Positions 44,148 through 55,934 of a DNA stretch of 64,000 bases are shown here, one piece after another (positions within the stretch are counted from its first letter, which is position 1; each line of letters begins with the position of its first letter). The DNA lies in contig NZ_JTAN02000018.1 of assembly GCF_000949135.2 (NCBI RefSeq), positions 372,001 to 436,000 of the forward strand, written 5' to 3'. Position numbers and translations under genes: made by a program. The stretch is from Burkholderia sp. USMB20 (GTDB lineage: Bacteria > Pseudomonadota > Gammaproteobacteria > Burkholderiales > Burkholderiaceae). Below the pieces are notes generated by a model. It was not told where the DNA came from. It ran no database searches and worked only from the letters and a program-made list of their open reading frames with translations.

Positions 44148-45033
44148 AGGCACGCAGCCCCGCCTCGTTGTCGGCCCAGCCGCTCTTCACCTTCACGAAG
44201 GTCTCGAGGTACACGGGGCCGTCGAACAGCTTCTCCATGTCCATCCGCGCCTCGGTGCTGATCTGCTTGAGCTTCTCGCCCTTCTTGCCGATCACCATCG
44301 CCTTGTGCGAATCGCGTTCGACGAGGATCGTCGCGAAGATGCGCTTCAGGCGCCCTTCCTCCTCGAACTTGTCGATCAGGACGGTGCTCGTGTACGGCAG
44401 TTCGTCGCCGGTCCAGCGGAACACCTTCTCGCGCAGGATTTCGGCCGCGAGAAAGCGCGAGCTGCGGTCGGTCAGCTCGTCCTCGCCGTAGATCGGCTCG
44501 CCTTCCGGCAGGTACGGCTTGATCGTGTCCAGCAGGCGCTTGATGTCTTCCGGCTTCTGCGCCGACAGCGGCACGAGCTCGGTGAATTCGCGCAGCTCGC
44601 TCACCTTCTGCATGAACGGGAACAGCGTGGCCTTGTCGTTCACGCGGTCGATCTTGTTCGCGATCAGCAGCGTCGGCATGCCGGGCGGGATCAGGTCGAG
44701 CACCTTCTGGTCGTCGGGCCCGAAGCGGCCGGCCTCGATCACGAACAGGATCACGTCGACCGACGTGAGCGTCGACGTGACCGCGCGGTTCAGCGAGCGG
44801 TTCAGCGCGGTGCTGTGACGGGTCTGGAAGCCCGGCGTGTCGACGAACACGAATTGCGCGTCGTCGAACGTGTTGATGCCGGTGATGCGATGGCGCGTGG
44901 TTTGCGCCTTGCGCGACGTGATGCTGATCTTCTGGCCGACGAGTGCGTTCATCAACGTCGACTTGCCGACGTTCGGGCGGCCCACGATCGCGATCATGCC
45001 GCAACGGAAACCGGTAGGAGCGGGAGTGTTCAT
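44134..45033 (-). CDS. era: GTPase Era
   Basis: Ribosome-assembly GTPase of 299 residues binding the 3' end of 16S rRNA. G-domain motifs: G1 [10 protein letters not shown]3 DTPG in [11 protein letters not shown]4 NKIDRVND, G5 SAQ; C-terminal KH domain with [28 protein letters not shown]. Encoded right after rnc, as in most Proteobacteria, linking RNase III processing with 16S maturation. Confidence 0.97.
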   Translation of the reverse strand: MNTPAPTGFRCGMIAIVGRPNVGKSTLMNALVGQKISITSRKAQTTRHRITGINTFDDAQFVFVDTPGFQTRHSTALNRSLNRAVTSTLTSVDVILFVIEAGRFGPDDQKVLDLIPPGMPTLLIANKIDRVNDKATLFPFMQKVSELREFTELVPLSAQKPEDIKRLLDTIKPYLPEGEPIYGEDELTDRSSRFLAAEILREKVFRWTGDELPYTSTVLIDKFEEEGRLKRIFATILVERDSHKAMVIGKKGEKLKQISTEARMDMEKLFDGPVYLETFVKVKSGWADNEAGLRAYGYE

Positions 45034-45093
45034 ATCGTTTGGGAGACAGGTTCGGAAACGGCCGCGCGACGCGCGGCACGATCGATGGGCAAT

Positions 45094-46389
45094 TCAGTGA
45101 TCGGCATCGGCCACGCGCGCCTGCGCGGCAGCGAGGCTGGCGCCGCCCTGCGGCGTCTCGGTGTCGGGTGCCGCGGCGTCGCGGGCGCGCGGCGTCGCGC
45201 GCGAAGCGGCGTCGGCACCGGCAGCAGGCTTGTCGGCGGACGACACAGCCGGATCGGTCGCCTGACCCGCCGGCTTGTCGGCTGCGCGGGGCGCGCCTTC
45301 GGCTGGCTTGTCGGCGCGTTCGGCAGGCTTGTCCGCCGCGCGCGCGCCGGGTTCGCTGCGATCCGCGGGCTTGTCTGACGGTTTGTCGGTCGCCTTGTCG
45401 GCAGGTTTCTCGGCAGGCTTGTCGGCCGTCGGCTTCGCGGGCCGGTCGGCCTTGTCCGCGGCTGTATCGACATGCGCCGCGCGAATCGCGGCCATCGGCG
45501 CCTGCGCCGGCCGGTCGCCCGGCTGTGCGCCGGCATCGGCCGCTGCGGACGCGGCAGCGGCCGCCTTCGCGTCGCGCGCCGCCGCACGCTCCTTGCGTTC
45601 CGGAGAACGCAGGTCGAGCGCTTCCTGCACCCCCTTCACGCCGGGCACGATTTCAGGCTCGACATGCTTCGACCCGCGTGCGTTCTTCGAACGCTTCGGC
45701 TTCGAAGCGAGCATCGGCGCGGCCGCCAGCACCTCGTCGAGCGCCTTCTTCGCGGCGGCCTGCTCGGCCGCCCGCCGGCTCGCGCCGGAGCCCGACACCT
45801 TCACGTCGAGCTTCGGCACCGTGCATTCGACCTCGAACTGCTGATTGTGCGCCGCACCATGGGTCGCGACGACCGTGTAGGTCGGCAGCGCGATCTTGTG
45901 CCCCTGCAGGTATTCCTGCAGCAGCGTCTTCGCGTCCTTGCCGAGCGTGCGCGGATCGATGTGGTCGAGAATCGGGATATAGAGGCGCTTGATGACCCCT
46001 TGGGCGGCTTCGAAGCCGCCATCGAGGAATACCGCCCCGATGATGGCTTCGAACGCGTCCGCGAGGATCGACGGGCGACGGAAGCCGCCGCTGCGCAACT
46101 CGCCCTCGCCCAGCCGCAACCCTTCGGAAATATTCAGGGCCTGAGCGATTTCATACAGCGACTGCTGCTTGACGAGGTTGGCGCGCACGCGCGACAGGTC
46201 GCCTTCGTCCAGCTTGCTGAAACGCTGGAACAAAAGGGCGGCCACCGCGCAATTCAGAACGGAATCGCCGAGAAACTCGAGCCGTTCGTTGTGCGTGGCA
46301 CTGTGACTGCGATGGGTCAAAGCCTGGCGCAACAATTCCGCATTGCGAAATTCGTAGCGCAGCCGGCTTTCCAACTGGGATAGGGGCAT
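45094..46389 (-). CDS. rnc: Ribonuclease III with long DKPA-rich C-terminal tail
   Basis: Double-stranded-RNA endonuclease of 431 residues, nearly twice E. coli RNase III (226). Nuclease domain: [16 protein letters not shown] and [20 protein letters not shown] carry the catalytic acidic residues; double-stranded RNA-binding domain around residues 155-225 ([23 protein letters not shown]). From about residue 235 a low-complexity tail rich in Ala, Asp, Lys, Pro follows with repeated ADKPA/DKPxDKPA units. Tail is likely unfolded; role unknown. Start at [14 protein letters not shown]. Upstream of era. Confidence 0.95.
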   Translation of the reverse strand: MPLSQLESRLRYEFRNAELLRQALTHRSHSATHNERLEFLGDSVLNCAVAALLFQRFSKLDEGDLSRVRANLVKQQSLYEIAQALNISEGLRLGEGELRSGGFRRPSILADAFEAIIGAVFLDGGFEAAQGVIKRLYIPILDHIDPRTLGKDAKTLLQEYLQGHKIALPTYTVVATHGAAHNQQFEVECTVPKLDVKVSGSGASRRAAEQAAAKKALDEVLAAAPMLASKPKRSKNARGSKHVEPEIVPGVKGVQEALDLRSPERKERAAARDAKAAAAASAAADAGAQPGDRPAQAPMAAIRAAHVDTAADKADRPAKPTADKPAEKPADKATDKPSDKPADRSEPGARAADKPAERADKPAEGAPRAADKPAGQATDPAVSSADKPAAGADAASRATPRARDAAAPDTETPQGGASLAAAQARVADADH

Positions 46390-46542
46390 GTGCAGGAGTA
46401 TAACGCGGGCGCCGGTCGGGCCGAAACGGCACGGCCGGACGCGAAAAGGCGTGACGGGGCGGTGTTGCCGCCGGTTCTTAAAGTAGTTCGGCAATACGCG
46501 ACGCGGCCCGTGCGTCGCATATTGCGTGCGAGTCGAATACGG

Positions 46543-47436
46543 TCAGTTGAAGGAACCGATGCGCTTCAGGTCGCCGAAGTTCATCCAGATGAAGAACGCG
46601 CGGCCGACGATGTTGTTGTCCGGCACGAAACCCCAGTAGCGGCTGTCCGCGCTGTTGTCGCGGTTGTCGCCCATCATGAAGTAGTGACCGGCCGGCACCT
46701 TGCAGATCACGCCGCGGCTGTTGTACGTGCAGTTGTCACGATACGGATAGTCGTAGGCGCCCATCACGAACGGCGGCACGGCGGGATTGTTGAGGATCGC
46801 GTTCTTCTTCGTGCCGATCGTTTCCTCGAACTGCTTCGCATAGTTCTGGCGCTCGTCGTCGAAGAAATCCGGCAGCGGCGTTTCGGGCACCGGCTGGCCG
46901 TTGATCGTCAGTTGCTTGTCCTGGTAAGCGACCGTGTCGCCCGGCAGGCCGATCACGCGCTTGATGTAGTCGACCGACTCGTCCTTCGGATAACGGAACA
47001 CGACGACGTCGCCGCGCGACAGCGGGCTGCCCTGCGTGATCTTGGTGTTCGTGATCGGCATGCGCAGGCCGTATTCGAACTTGTTGACGAGGATGAAGTC
47101 GCCGACCAGCAGCGTCGGCACCATCGAGCCCGACGGGATCTTGAACGGCTCGACGATGAACGAACGCACGACGAACACGGCCAGGATCACCGGGAAGAAG
47201 CTCGCGGTGTACTCGAGCCACCACGGCTGGCGCAGCTTTTCGTCGCGCAGCTTCGAACGCGTCTGCCCCGCGTTTTCGTCCGCGAAACGCTCGTCGATAC
47301 GCGACTGCTGACGATCGAACTCCTCGATCGCCGCGTCGGCCGCCTTGCGCCGCTGCGGCAGGAACACCAGTTTGTCCAACACCCACGCTACGCCCGTCAC
47401 GACGACGAGCACAAAAAGAATCAGCGCAAAATTCAT
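46543..47436 (-). CDS. lepB: Signal peptidase I LepB
   Basis: Inner-membrane Ser/Lys protease of 297 residues cleaving Sec and Tat signal peptides. Membrane segments near residues 3-20 and 80-98; nucleophile Ser in KIPSGSMVPTLLVGD, general-base Lys in YIKRVIGLPGD, and the GDNRDNSADSRYWGFV box. Encoded 16 bp after lepA on the same strand, the classical lepA-lepB operon, followed by rnc. Confidence 0.97.
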   Translation of the reverse strand: MNFALILFVLVVVTGVAWVLDKLVFLPQRRKAADAAIEEFDRQQSRIDERFADENAGQTRSKLRDEKLRQPWWLEYTASFFPVILAVFVVRSFIVEPFKIPSGSMVPTLLVGDFILVNKFEYGLRMPITNTKITQGSPLSRGDVVVFRYPKDESVDYIKRVIGLPGDTVAYQDKQLTINGQPVPETPLPDFFDDERQNYAKQFEETIGTKKNAILNNPAVPPFVMGAYDYPYRDNCTYNSRGVICKVPAGHYFMMGDNRDNSADSRYWGFVPDNNIVGRAFFIWMNFGDLKRIGSFN

Positions 47437-47452
47437 AAAAGGATCAGTCCTG

Positions 47453-49246
<1,794 letters not shown>

Positions 49247-49456
49247 TCAGTGCCGATCAAGCGAAAAAGGCGCGCTCGACGACTGCGGAGCACGCCTTGT
49301 AAGTCGGTGAAAAAACGGCTTATTTTAGCCGAAAAGGCCTTTGCCGGGCGGTAATTTGGGACGCCCCGCCAGGGACGCCCCGCCGGAGGCCCTGGCCGGC
49401 GGGTCCGCCGCCGGAAGCCCCGCGCAACGCGCGGCCGGCCGGCAGCGGAGCCGGGT

Positions 49457-49693
49457 TCAGCGCCGGGCCGCGAGCGCGCCGCGCACCCTCGCCTCGTCGA
49501 ACCGGTGGCGGCACACTTCCGTGCCGTCCAGCAACAGCACCGGCACGTCCTCGTCGTAACGCGCAACGAGTGCCGGATCCGCATCGATGTCGACGTAGTC
49601 GACCGCGATGCCGAATTCGGCCGCCACCGGCGCCAGCGCATCGCGCAGGTCGTCGCACAGATGGCACCAGCCGCGGCCGTAGAGCGTAAACAT
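49457..49693 (-). CDS. Glutaredoxin-like thioredoxin-fold protein
   Basis: Protein of 78 residues with a CxxC redox site in GRGWCHLCDDLRDALAP and the cis-Pro strand DEDVPVLLLDGTEVCRHRFD, of the DUF836/glutaredoxin-like family. Probably reduces disulfides or is a small electron carrier; partner unknown. Only 7 bp after mucD and upstream of lepA, so it is part of the transcript. Start MFTLYGRGWC opens into the first strand. Confidence 0.85.
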   Translation of the reverse strand: MFTLYGRGWCHLCDDLRDALAPVAAEFGIAVDYVDIDADPALVARYDEDVPVLLLDGTEVCRHRFDEARVRGALAARR

Positions 49694-49700
49694 CGGCGCG

Positions 49701-51206
49701 TTACTTCTGAACCGCGCGCGGGCGCACCGGCACGAACTGCGTGTTGTCGCCGCGCCGCACCAGCACCGCGACTGCCTTCTGCGGATCGAGCTGCGCGGTC
49801 ACGTCGGCGAACTGCTTCGCGCTCGTGATGTCGGTGTCGCCGACGCGCAGCACGATGTCGCCGCGCTGCAGCCCCGCTCGGGCCGCCGGGCCGTCGACGC
49901 CGTCGATCTGCACGCCGTTCTTCAGCTTCAGCGACTTCAGCTGATCCGCGGAAAGGTCACTGACCGTCAAGCCGAGCGAATTCGCCTGGCGCGGCTTCTG
50001 CGGCGCGCTCTTGCGCTGCTCGGCCTTCGCCGTCGTCTCGGCCGGCGTCTCGGCGATCGTGATCGGCAGATCGCGCGCCTGACCCTTGCGCCACACGCTG
50101 ACCGTCGCCTTGGTGCCCGGCTTCGTGTCGCCGACCATGCGCGGCAGATCCGACGCCGTATCGACCGGCCGGCCGTTGAACTTCAGGATGATGTCGCCCG
50201 GCTGGATACCGGCCTTGTCGGCCGGACCGCCCGGTTCGACGCTGCTGACGAGCGCGCCTTCCGCCTTCGGCAGCCCGATCGAGTCGGCCACGTCCTTCGT
50301 CACCTCGCCGATCGCCACCGCGATGCGGCCGCGCGTGACCTTGCCGGTCGCCTTCAGCTGGTCGGCCACACGCATCGCCTCGTCGATCGGGATCGCGAAC
50401 GAAATGCCCATGAAACCGCCGGTGCGGCTGTAGATCTGCGAGTTGATGCCGATCACCTCGCCCTGCATGTTGATCAGCGGGCCGCCCGAGTTGCCGGGGT
50501 TCACCGCGACGTCGGTCTGGATGAACGGCAGGTAATCGCCCGTGTTGCGGCTCTTCGAACTCACGATGCCGGCCGTCACGGTGTTGTCGAGGCCGAACGG
50601 CGAACCGATCGCGACGACCCACTCGCCGACGCGCACCTTGTTCGAATCGCCGATCGCGACGACCGGCAGGTTCGACGCCTGGATCTTGACGACCGCGACG
50701 TCCGTGCGGTCGTCGACGCCGATCAGCTTCGCCTTGAATTCGCGCTTGTCGGTCAGCGTCACGTAGATGGTGTCCGCGTCGTCGACGACGTGCGCGTTGG
50801 TCATCACGTAGCCGTCAGCCGACACGATGAAGCCCGAACCGACACCGCGGTTCTGCTCGGTGTCGGGCGGATTGTCCGGCGCCGGCGCGTTCTTCGGATT
50901 GCCATTGCCGCCGCCACCACCGTTGCCGGGCGCCTGCGGCAGCGGAATGCCGAAGAAGCGCCGGAAGAATTCCGACATGTCGCCATTATCGAAGCCTGGC
51001 GGGAGCACGCCGCGCGGGCCGGGCGTCGGCACGTTCGCGGTGGTCCGGATGTTCACGACAGCCGGCCCGACCTTTTCGACCAGATCGGCGAAATCGGGAA
51101 GGCTGGCAGCGGGAGGCGTGACCGCGGCCGCGGTATGCGGGGCGAGCGGCAGGCAGGCACACAGCACCGCCGCCGCGAACACTTTGCGCAGCGTGAGTTT
51201 CGTCAT
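49701..51206 (-). CDS. mucD: DegP/MucD-type periplasmic serine protease
   Basis: Envelope quality-control protease of 501 residues with a signal peptide (FAAAVLCACLPLAPHTAAA). Trypsin-like domain: His in VMTNAHVVDDAD, Asp in DDRTDVAVVKI, Ser in NPGNSGGPLINM; an N-terminal GNGGGGGNGNPKNAP linker; two PDZ domains (RGRIAVAIGEVTKD..., and a C-terminal one from NSLGLTVSDLS). Last stress gene of the rpoE-rseA-rseB-mucD set. It degrades misfolded outer-membrane proteins. Confidence 0.95.
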   Translation of the reverse strand: MTKLTLRKVFAAAVLCACLPLAPHTAAAVTPPAASLPDFADLVEKVGPAVVNIRTTANVPTPGPRGVLPPGFDNGDMSEFFRRFFGIPLPQAPGNGGGGGNGNPKNAPAPDNPPDTEQNRGVGSGFIVSADGYVMTNAHVVDDADTIYVTLTDKREFKAKLIGVDDRTDVAVVKIQASNLPVVAIGDSNKVRVGEWVVAIGSPFGLDNTVTAGIVSSKSRNTGDYLPFIQTDVAVNPGNSGGPLINMQGEVIGINSQIYSRTGGFMGISFAIPIDEAMRVADQLKATGKVTRGRIAVAIGEVTKDVADSIGLPKAEGALVSSVEPGGPADKAGIQPGDIILKFNGRPVDTASDLPRMVGDTKPGTKATVSVWRKGQARDLPITIAETPAETTAKAEQRKSAPQKPRQANSLGLTVSDLSADQLKSLKLKNGVQIDGVDGPAARAGLQRGDIVLRVGDTDITSAKQFADVTAQLDPQKAVAVLVRRGDNTQFVPVRPRAVQK

Positions 51207-51222
51207 GTCGGAAGCCGTAGCG

Positions 51223-52275
51223 TTACTTGGAAGCCTTGTATTCTATGGCAGACGCGAACTGCTGCAACGTGGCCGGCGGCACTTCGCCGAGCACGGTGAT
51301 CCAGTAGTCGCCGCGACGCTTCACGAGCACGTGGGTCGCGCCGGTGCTGCCCGCGCCTTCCTTGCGCGTATTCTTTTCGGCCGGCTCGATGAAGACGGAG
51401 ATCGTCGCGAGGCCGTCCGTGAAGACGGCCTGATCGACCGGAATCGGCGGATCGCCGGCGTCGCGCGCGGCCATCGGCCGGCGCACCTCGCGAATCTTCC
51501 GGAAGCCGGCGATGGTCGGCGCGATCTGCCAGCCCTGCGCCTCCATGTCGACCGCCGCGACCGGCGGGCGGACCACCGTCCAGCCGCTCAGGTTGCGCAT
51601 GCCGGCCGCGATCGCGGATTTGTCACCGGTCGCGCCGCCCGTCTGCAGCTGCGAAAACGCGACCTGCTCGAGCACGTGATCGCTCGCATCGAGCGTCTGC
51701 GAACGCAGCAGCAGCCCGGTGCGGGCGTCGGCCCACAGCTTGTAGGTGAAGCGGTACGCGTCCTTCGGCACGAGTTCGACTACCTGCGCGTCGATCCCGG
51801 CCACACGGTCCTTGCCGAGCAGCTTCGCGTCGTAGACGGACATCACGTGCTCGCCGCCGGCACCGAGCAGCGCGGGGAACGAATCGCGCGTCTGGCGGCG
51901 CTCGACCACGCACAGCTTGCGCTCGGGCACGAACGTGTACAGCTCGTCGTTATGCCGCAGCACCTTGCGCGGCTTGCCGTCGAGCGACTCGATCCGCTCG
52001 AACTCGCCGTCGCGGGACGCCACATGCGCGATGCGCGACGACTGGACATACCCGCCGCGCTGGTAGACGAACGTACCCTCGTAGCTCTGCTGCTGCGCCG
52101 CCTGCTGGATGCGGTCGAGCCAGTCCGCCGCACCCTTGCGGGTCGCGACGGGATCGTCCGGTTGCTGGGCGCTGGCAGGCAGGGATTGAACGGACAACAG
52201 GGCGGCTGCGCAAAGCAGGAGAGCCGGCAGCCGCTTCCATCCGGAGATGGCGTGATTCAACTGCAATGTCCGCAT
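51223..52275 (-). CDS. rseB: Sigma-E regulatory protein RseB/MucB
   Basis: Periplasmic protein of 350 residues with signal peptide (LLLCAAALLSVQSLPASAQ) and MucB/RseB domains: YEGTFVYQRGGYVQSSRIAHVASRDGEFERIESLDGKPRKVLR at the N-terminus and RSQTLDASDHVLEQVAFSQLQ following. It binds RseA and protects it from proteolysis until lipid or lipopolysaccharide stress. Five bp after rseA. Confidence 0.95.
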   Translation of the reverse strand: MRTLQLNHAISGWKRLPALLLCAAALLSVQSLPASAQQPDDPVATRKGAADWLDRIQQAAQQQSYEGTFVYQRGGYVQSSRIAHVASRDGEFERIESLDGKPRKVLRHNDELYTFVPERKLCVVERRQTRDSFPALLGAGGEHVMSVYDAKLLGKDRVAGIDAQVVELVPKDAYRFTYKLWADARTGLLLRSQTLDASDHVLEQVAFSQLQTGGATGDKSAIAAGMRNLSGWTVVRPPVAAVDMEAQGWQIAPTIAGFRKIREVRRPMAARDAGDPPIPVDQAVFTDGLATISVFIEPAEKNTRKEGAGSTGATHVLVKRRGDYWITVLGEVPPATLQQFASAIEYKASK

Positions 52276-52280
52276 CGGGT

Positions 52281-52910
52281 TTATTGGCCTGGCGTGGTGG
52301 TCACGGCAGCGCGGATCAGCGGCATCGAGCCCGTGACGACGGGCTGCTGCGCGAATTGCTGATGCGCTTCAAGGTATTGGTCGAGACTTGCGTCGCGGAT
52401 GATGTTGACGTCCTGCAGGCCCGGCTGCGCGGATGCCTGTGCAACCGTCACGCGCTGCAGGTTGCCGCCTTGCGGCGCGCCTGCCGATGCGACCTGGACG
52501 GCGCCCGGCACACCGGCCGTCTGCATCTGCGGGACGACGATCCACGTCAGCGTGGCTGCCGCGGCGGCCACCGCGAACGCGGGCACGACACGCCGGCGCA
52601 GCGACAGCAGCTTGCTCGCGACCGGCGCGGCGGCCGGCGCGAGCAGGTGCGGCTCGCTTTCGAGCGCGGCGGACATGCGCGCGGTGAACGCGACGCTCAG
52701 CGCGGGCGACAGCGCGAGCTCGTCCGAGCGCAGCGCATCGCCGATCAGGTGGTAATGGGCCCACGCAGCGCGATCCGCGCGGTCGAGCTCAGCCAGAAAC
52801 TGCCCGTGATCCGGGCCGTCGAACAGTTCACCGTCGACCAGAGCGGAAAGGCGCTCGCCGCGCGAGCACGCTTGCGACTGCGTATTGACCGACCCCATGA
52901 TGCTCCCCAT
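52281..52910 (-). CDS. rseA: Anti-sigma-E factor RseA/MucA
   Basis: Single-pass inner-membrane anti-sigma factor of about 209 residues. Cytoplasmic part: SRGERLSALVDGELFDGPDHGQFLAELDRADRAAWAHYHLIGDALR, which sequesters RpoE; one membrane segment (VVPAFAVAAAAATLTWIVV) about residue 110; periplasmic tail for RseB and DegS. Start may be ATG 52910 or 52898; the latter has GGGGAG upstream at short distance. Confidence 0.93.
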   Translation of the reverse strand: MGSIMGSVNTQSQACSRGERLSALVDGELFDGPDHGQFLAELDRADRAAWAHYHLIGDALRSDELALSPALSVAFTARMSAALESEPHLLAPAAAPVASKLLSLRRRVVPAFAVAAAAATLTWIVVPQMQTAGVPGAVQVASAGAPQGGNLQRVTVAQASAQPGLQDVNIIRDASLDQYLEAHQQFAQQPVVTGSMPLIRAAVTTTPGQ

Positions 52911-52985
52911 CTTGCACACACCCCGTCGTGATTTCACGACTCTATCCGTAATAGACCCCGACCCGCGTCGTTGCGCCCGTCGCGC

Positions 52986-53585
52986 TTACCAGCGCTTGCC
53001 TTCGGGCGTATCGAGCAGCGGACGCAATTTCGCAGCGATTGCCTCGCGCGCCCGGAAGATCCGCGACCGGACCGTCCCGATCGGACAATCCATCATTTCC
53101 GCGATCTCTTCGTAGCTCAAGCCCTCGATCTCGCGCAGCGTAATCGCCTGGCGCAGCTCTTCGGGCAGGACGGCCATTGCAGCGTTGACCGTCTCGGCAA
53201 TCTGCTTGCTCATCAACATCGACTCAGGCGTGTTGATATCCCTTAGTTGGTCTGCGTCGGAGAAAGTTTCCGCTTCCTCGGCATCGGCCTCGGTGGAGGT
53301 CGGTGCCCGCCGGCCCTGCGTCGCAAGGTAGTTCTTCGCCGTATTGACGGCAATCCGGTACAACCACGTGTAGAACGCCGACTCGCCGCGAAATTGCGGC
53401 AGCGCACGATACGCCTTGATGAACGCGTCCTGGGCCACATCCTCGACCTCGGCGGGATCCCGCACGAGGCGCGAGATCAGCCGAATGATCTTGCGGTGGT
53501 ATTTGGAGACCAGGAGTTCGAACGCTGCCTTGTCGCCTTTCTGTACGCGCTCGACCAGAGCCTGATCGATTTCTTTTTCACTCAC
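52986..53585 (-). CDS. rpoE: RNA polymerase sigma factor RpoE (AlgU)
   Basis: ECF sigma factor of 199 residues directing the envelope-stress response. Region 2: AAFELLVSKYHRKIIRLISRLVRDPAEVEDVAQDAFIKAYRALPQFRGESAFYTWLYRIAVNTAKNY; region 4: LPEELRQAITLREIEGLSYEEIAEMMDCPIGTVRSRIFRAREAI. Head of the rpoE-rseA-rseB-mucD operon. No clear sigma-E (GGAAC...TCTGA) promoter was found by eye upstream. Confidence 0.97.
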   Translation of the reverse strand: MSEKEIDQALVERVQKGDKAAFELLVSKYHRKIIRLISRLVRDPAEVEDVAQDAFIKAYRALPQFRGESAFYTWLYRIAVNTAKNYLATQGRRAPTSTEADAEEAETFSDADQLRDINTPESMLMSKQIAETVNAAMAVLPEELRQAITLREIEGLSYEEIAEMMDCPIGTVRSRIFRAREAIAAKLRPLLDTPEGKRW

Positions 53586-53676
53586 CTGACAAATCCGTTA
53601 ACTAGGGATGCAACGCGGAGCGTTATTGTAGCGTTCCGGCGCCGGCCGCTGGTTACGGCTGGTAACCGCGCCGCCG

Positions 53677-54141
53677 TCATGCCCGCCCCGCCGTGCCGGC
53701 GGTACGCGCCAGCACGGACAGCGCGCTGAACGACGCGGCGTCGAGCGCATCGGCCGGAATCAGCAACGGCCGCGCGCGCCGGGCGCCCTGCCCGACCGAC
53801 AGCACGAGCAGCAGGCTGCTCCAGTGCGCATGGCCCGTCACGCGGCCCCGGGCCAGCAAGCGCCCGGTGCGGCCAAACGCCGCAATCTCCCCGAATGCAT
53901 CGATCCGCAACTCGGCCGGCAGCCGGCGGGCACAGGCCCGCGCGGCGCACACGGCAAGCAGCGCGGCCGTCGCCGCCGACACGCACGCGCCGGCGGCGGC
54001 ACCGGCCCGCGGCGCCCAGAACAGGTACGCGGAGGCGGCCGCCGCCGCGACGAACGCGGCCAGCACCACATACGACACGGCCGAGGCCCGCAATGCAAAG
54101 CATTGCGGACGCCCGGCCGGAGCATCGAATGGACTCGTCAA
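53677..54141 (-). CDS. Small two-segment membrane protein, possibly YgfX-like
   Basis: Protein of 154 residues with two adjacent hydrophobic segments (VSYVVLAAFVAAAAASAYLFWA and AGACVSAATAALLAVCAARACA), then a soluble part RLPAELRIDAFGEIAAFGRTGRLLARGRVTGHAHWSSLLLVLSVGQGARRARPLLIPADALDAASFSALSVL. The layout of two membrane helices followed by a domain with a conserved Ser-His-like DALD region resembles YgfX/CptA, the toxin-like partner in Enterobacteria. No YgfY (SdhE) gene is adjacent. Lies between rpoE and fabF. Family call is tentative. Confidence 0.55.
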   Translation of the reverse strand: MTSPFDAPAGRPQCFALRASAVSYVVLAAFVAAAAASAYLFWAPRAGAAAGACVSAATAALLAVCAARACARRLPAELRIDAFGEIAAFGRTGRLLARGRVTGHAHWSSLLLVLSVGQGARRARPLLIPADALDAASFSALSVLARTAGTAGRA

Positions 54142-54153
54142 GCGATTTCAGCG

Positions 54154-55386
54154 TCAGACGCGCTTGAACACCAGCGTGCCGTTGGTACCGCCGAAGCCGA
54201 AGTTGTTCTTCACGGCCACGTCGATCTTCATGTCACGCGCGGTGTTCGCGCAGTAGTCGAGATCGCACTCGGGGTCCTGGTTGAAGATGTTGATGGTCGG
54301 CGGCGACACGTTGTTGTGCAGCGCCAGCACCGTGAACACCGACTCGAGGCCGCCCGCGCCACCCAGCAGGTGGCCCGTCATCGACTTCGTCGAGTTCACC
54401 ACGAGCTTGTACGCGTGCTCGCCGAATGCCGCCTTCACCGCATCGGACTCGTTCTTGTCGCCGAGCTGCGTCGACGTGCCGTGCGCATTCAGGTACTGGA
54501 CCTCGTCCGCGTTCACGCCGGCGTCGCGCAGTGCCGCGACCATGCAGCGGCGCGGACCGTCCATGTTCGGCGCGGTCATGTGGTACGCATCGCCCGTCAT
54601 GCCGAAGCCCGAGACTTCCGCATAGATCTTCGCGCCGCGTGCCTTCGCCGCCTCGTATTCCTCGAGCACCATCACGCCTGCACCCTCGCCCAGCACGAAG
54701 CCGTCGCGGTCCTTGTCCCACGGACGGGACGCGGTGGCCGGATCGTCGTTGCGGGTCGACAGCGCGCGCGCGGCCGCGAAACCGCCGATGCCCAGCGGCG
54801 ACACCGTCGATTCGGCGCCGCCCGCGACCATCACGTCGGCGTCGCCGGCCTGGATCAGGCGCGCCGCGAGGCCGATGCTGTGCAGACCGGTCGTGCAGGC
54901 CGTCACGGCCGCGAGGTTCGGGCCCTTCAGGCCGAACATGATGCTCAGGTGACCCGAGATCATGTTGATGATCGAACCCGGCACGAAGAACGGCGAAATC
55001 CGGCGCGGGCCGCGATCGACGTAGGTCTGGTGCGTGTCTTCGATCATCGGCAGGCCGCCGATACCGGAGCCGACCAGCACGCCGATGCGTTCCGCATTGG
55101 CTTCGTTCACTTCGAGGCCGCTGTCCCGGATCGCCTGGACGCCGGCTGCGATGCCGTAATGGATGAACGTATCCATGTTGCGGGCTTCCTTCGCCGGGAT
55201 GTACTCCTCGGCGCTGAAACCCTTCACTTCGCCCGCGAAATGGCAGGCGAGGTTCGACGCATCGAACTTCGTGACGGTGGCGATACCGGACTTGCCGGCG
55301 ACGAGATTGGCCCAGCCGTCGGCAACATTATTGCCAACAGGCGAAATCAGCCCCAGGCCTGTAACAACAACACGACGGCGGCTCAC
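54154..55386 (-). CDS. fabF: 3-oxoacyl-ACP synthase II FabF
   Basis: Condensing enzyme of 410 residues elongating fatty acids. Catalytic Cys in [12 protein letters not shown], His residues in [12 protein letters not shown] and [15 protein letters not shown], and the GFGGTN end motif. Starts GTG at 55386 ([10 protein letters not shown]) with AAGAGG upstream; an in-frame longer reading to 55422 lacks a ribosome site. Last gene of the fab cluster, separated from acpP by a terminator that may limit read-through. Confidence 0.96.
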   Translation of the reverse strand: MSRRRVVVTGLGLISPVGNNVADGWANLVAGKSGIATVTKFDASNLACHFAGEVKGFSAEEYIPAKEARNMDTFIHYGIAAGVQAIRDSGLEVNEANAERIGVLVGSGIGGLPMIEDTHQTYVDRGPRRISPFFVPGSIINMISGHLSIMFGLKGPNLAAVTACTTGLHSIGLAARLIQAGDADVMVAGGAESTVSPLGIGGFAAARALSTRNDDPATASRPWDKDRDGFVLGEGAGVMVLEEYEAAKARGAKIYAEVSGFGMTGDAYHMTAPNMDGPRRCMVAALRDAGVNADEVQYLNAHGTSTQLGDKNESDAVKAAFGEHAYKLVVNSTKSMTGHLLGGAGGLESVFTVLALHNNVSPPTINIFNQDPECDLDYCANTARDMKIDVAVKNNFGFGGTNGTLVFKRV

Positions 55387-55423
55387 GGTAACCTCTTTTC
55401 CATTATTGGATGACAAAAACAAA

Positions 55424-55466
55424 AGCCACAGTGGCCACAGGAACCAGCCCTGCGAGCCCTGTGGCT
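55424..55466 (-). terminator. Terminator/attenuator between acpP and fabF
   Basis: AGCCACAG ... CTGTGGCT arms with an internal second hairpin, followed on the minus strand by TTTTGTTTTTG. Placed after acpP, before fabF, it would give more acpP than fabF message. Confidence 0.7.
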
Positions 55467-55550
55467 GTTAGTCCGTCCGGCACGAAGCCGGCAGGATGGC
55501 GCGTCAATCGCGAAGATCGCGGCGACGTGGCGGACAAGCGCGAAAGGCGC

Positions 55551-55790
55551 TTACGCCTTGACGTTTGCGCGAGCGTAGTCGATCGCTTGCTGAACGGTCG
55601 TGATCTTCTCTGCTTCTTCGTCCGGGATTTCCATGCCGAACTCGTCTTCCAGAGCCATCACCAGTTCGACCGTGTCGAGCGAATCCGCGCCCAGATCGTT
55701 CACGAACGATGCTTCGTTCTTGATCTCGGCTTCCGCGACGCCCAGTTGCTCAGCGACGATCTTCTTGACACGTTGTTCGATGTTATCCAT
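55551..55790 (-). CDS. acpP: Acyl carrier protein AcpP
   Basis: Acidic carrier protein of 79 residues holding growing acyl chains. Ser37 in GADSLDTVE is the phosphopantetheine site for AcpS. Starts [15 protein letters not shown] with a GGAGGGG ribosome site. Between fabG and fabF. Confidence 0.98.
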
Positions 55791-55934
55791 TACCCCTCCG
55801 AGGGAAAGTTCAGATTTACAAGTGCGCGCATTTTATCAGGTTTGCTGACGGCAAAACGCGCGTTGGCTTGATGGTCGATCCAGCACCGATCCGCCTGAAA
55901 AACGGGATACGGCGCGGATGGTAAACGAAAACCG

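Noticed and set aside
53586-53676. Sigma-E autoregulatory promoter before rpoE
   Set aside because: A GGAAC stretch exists, but no matching -10 element at the right distance.
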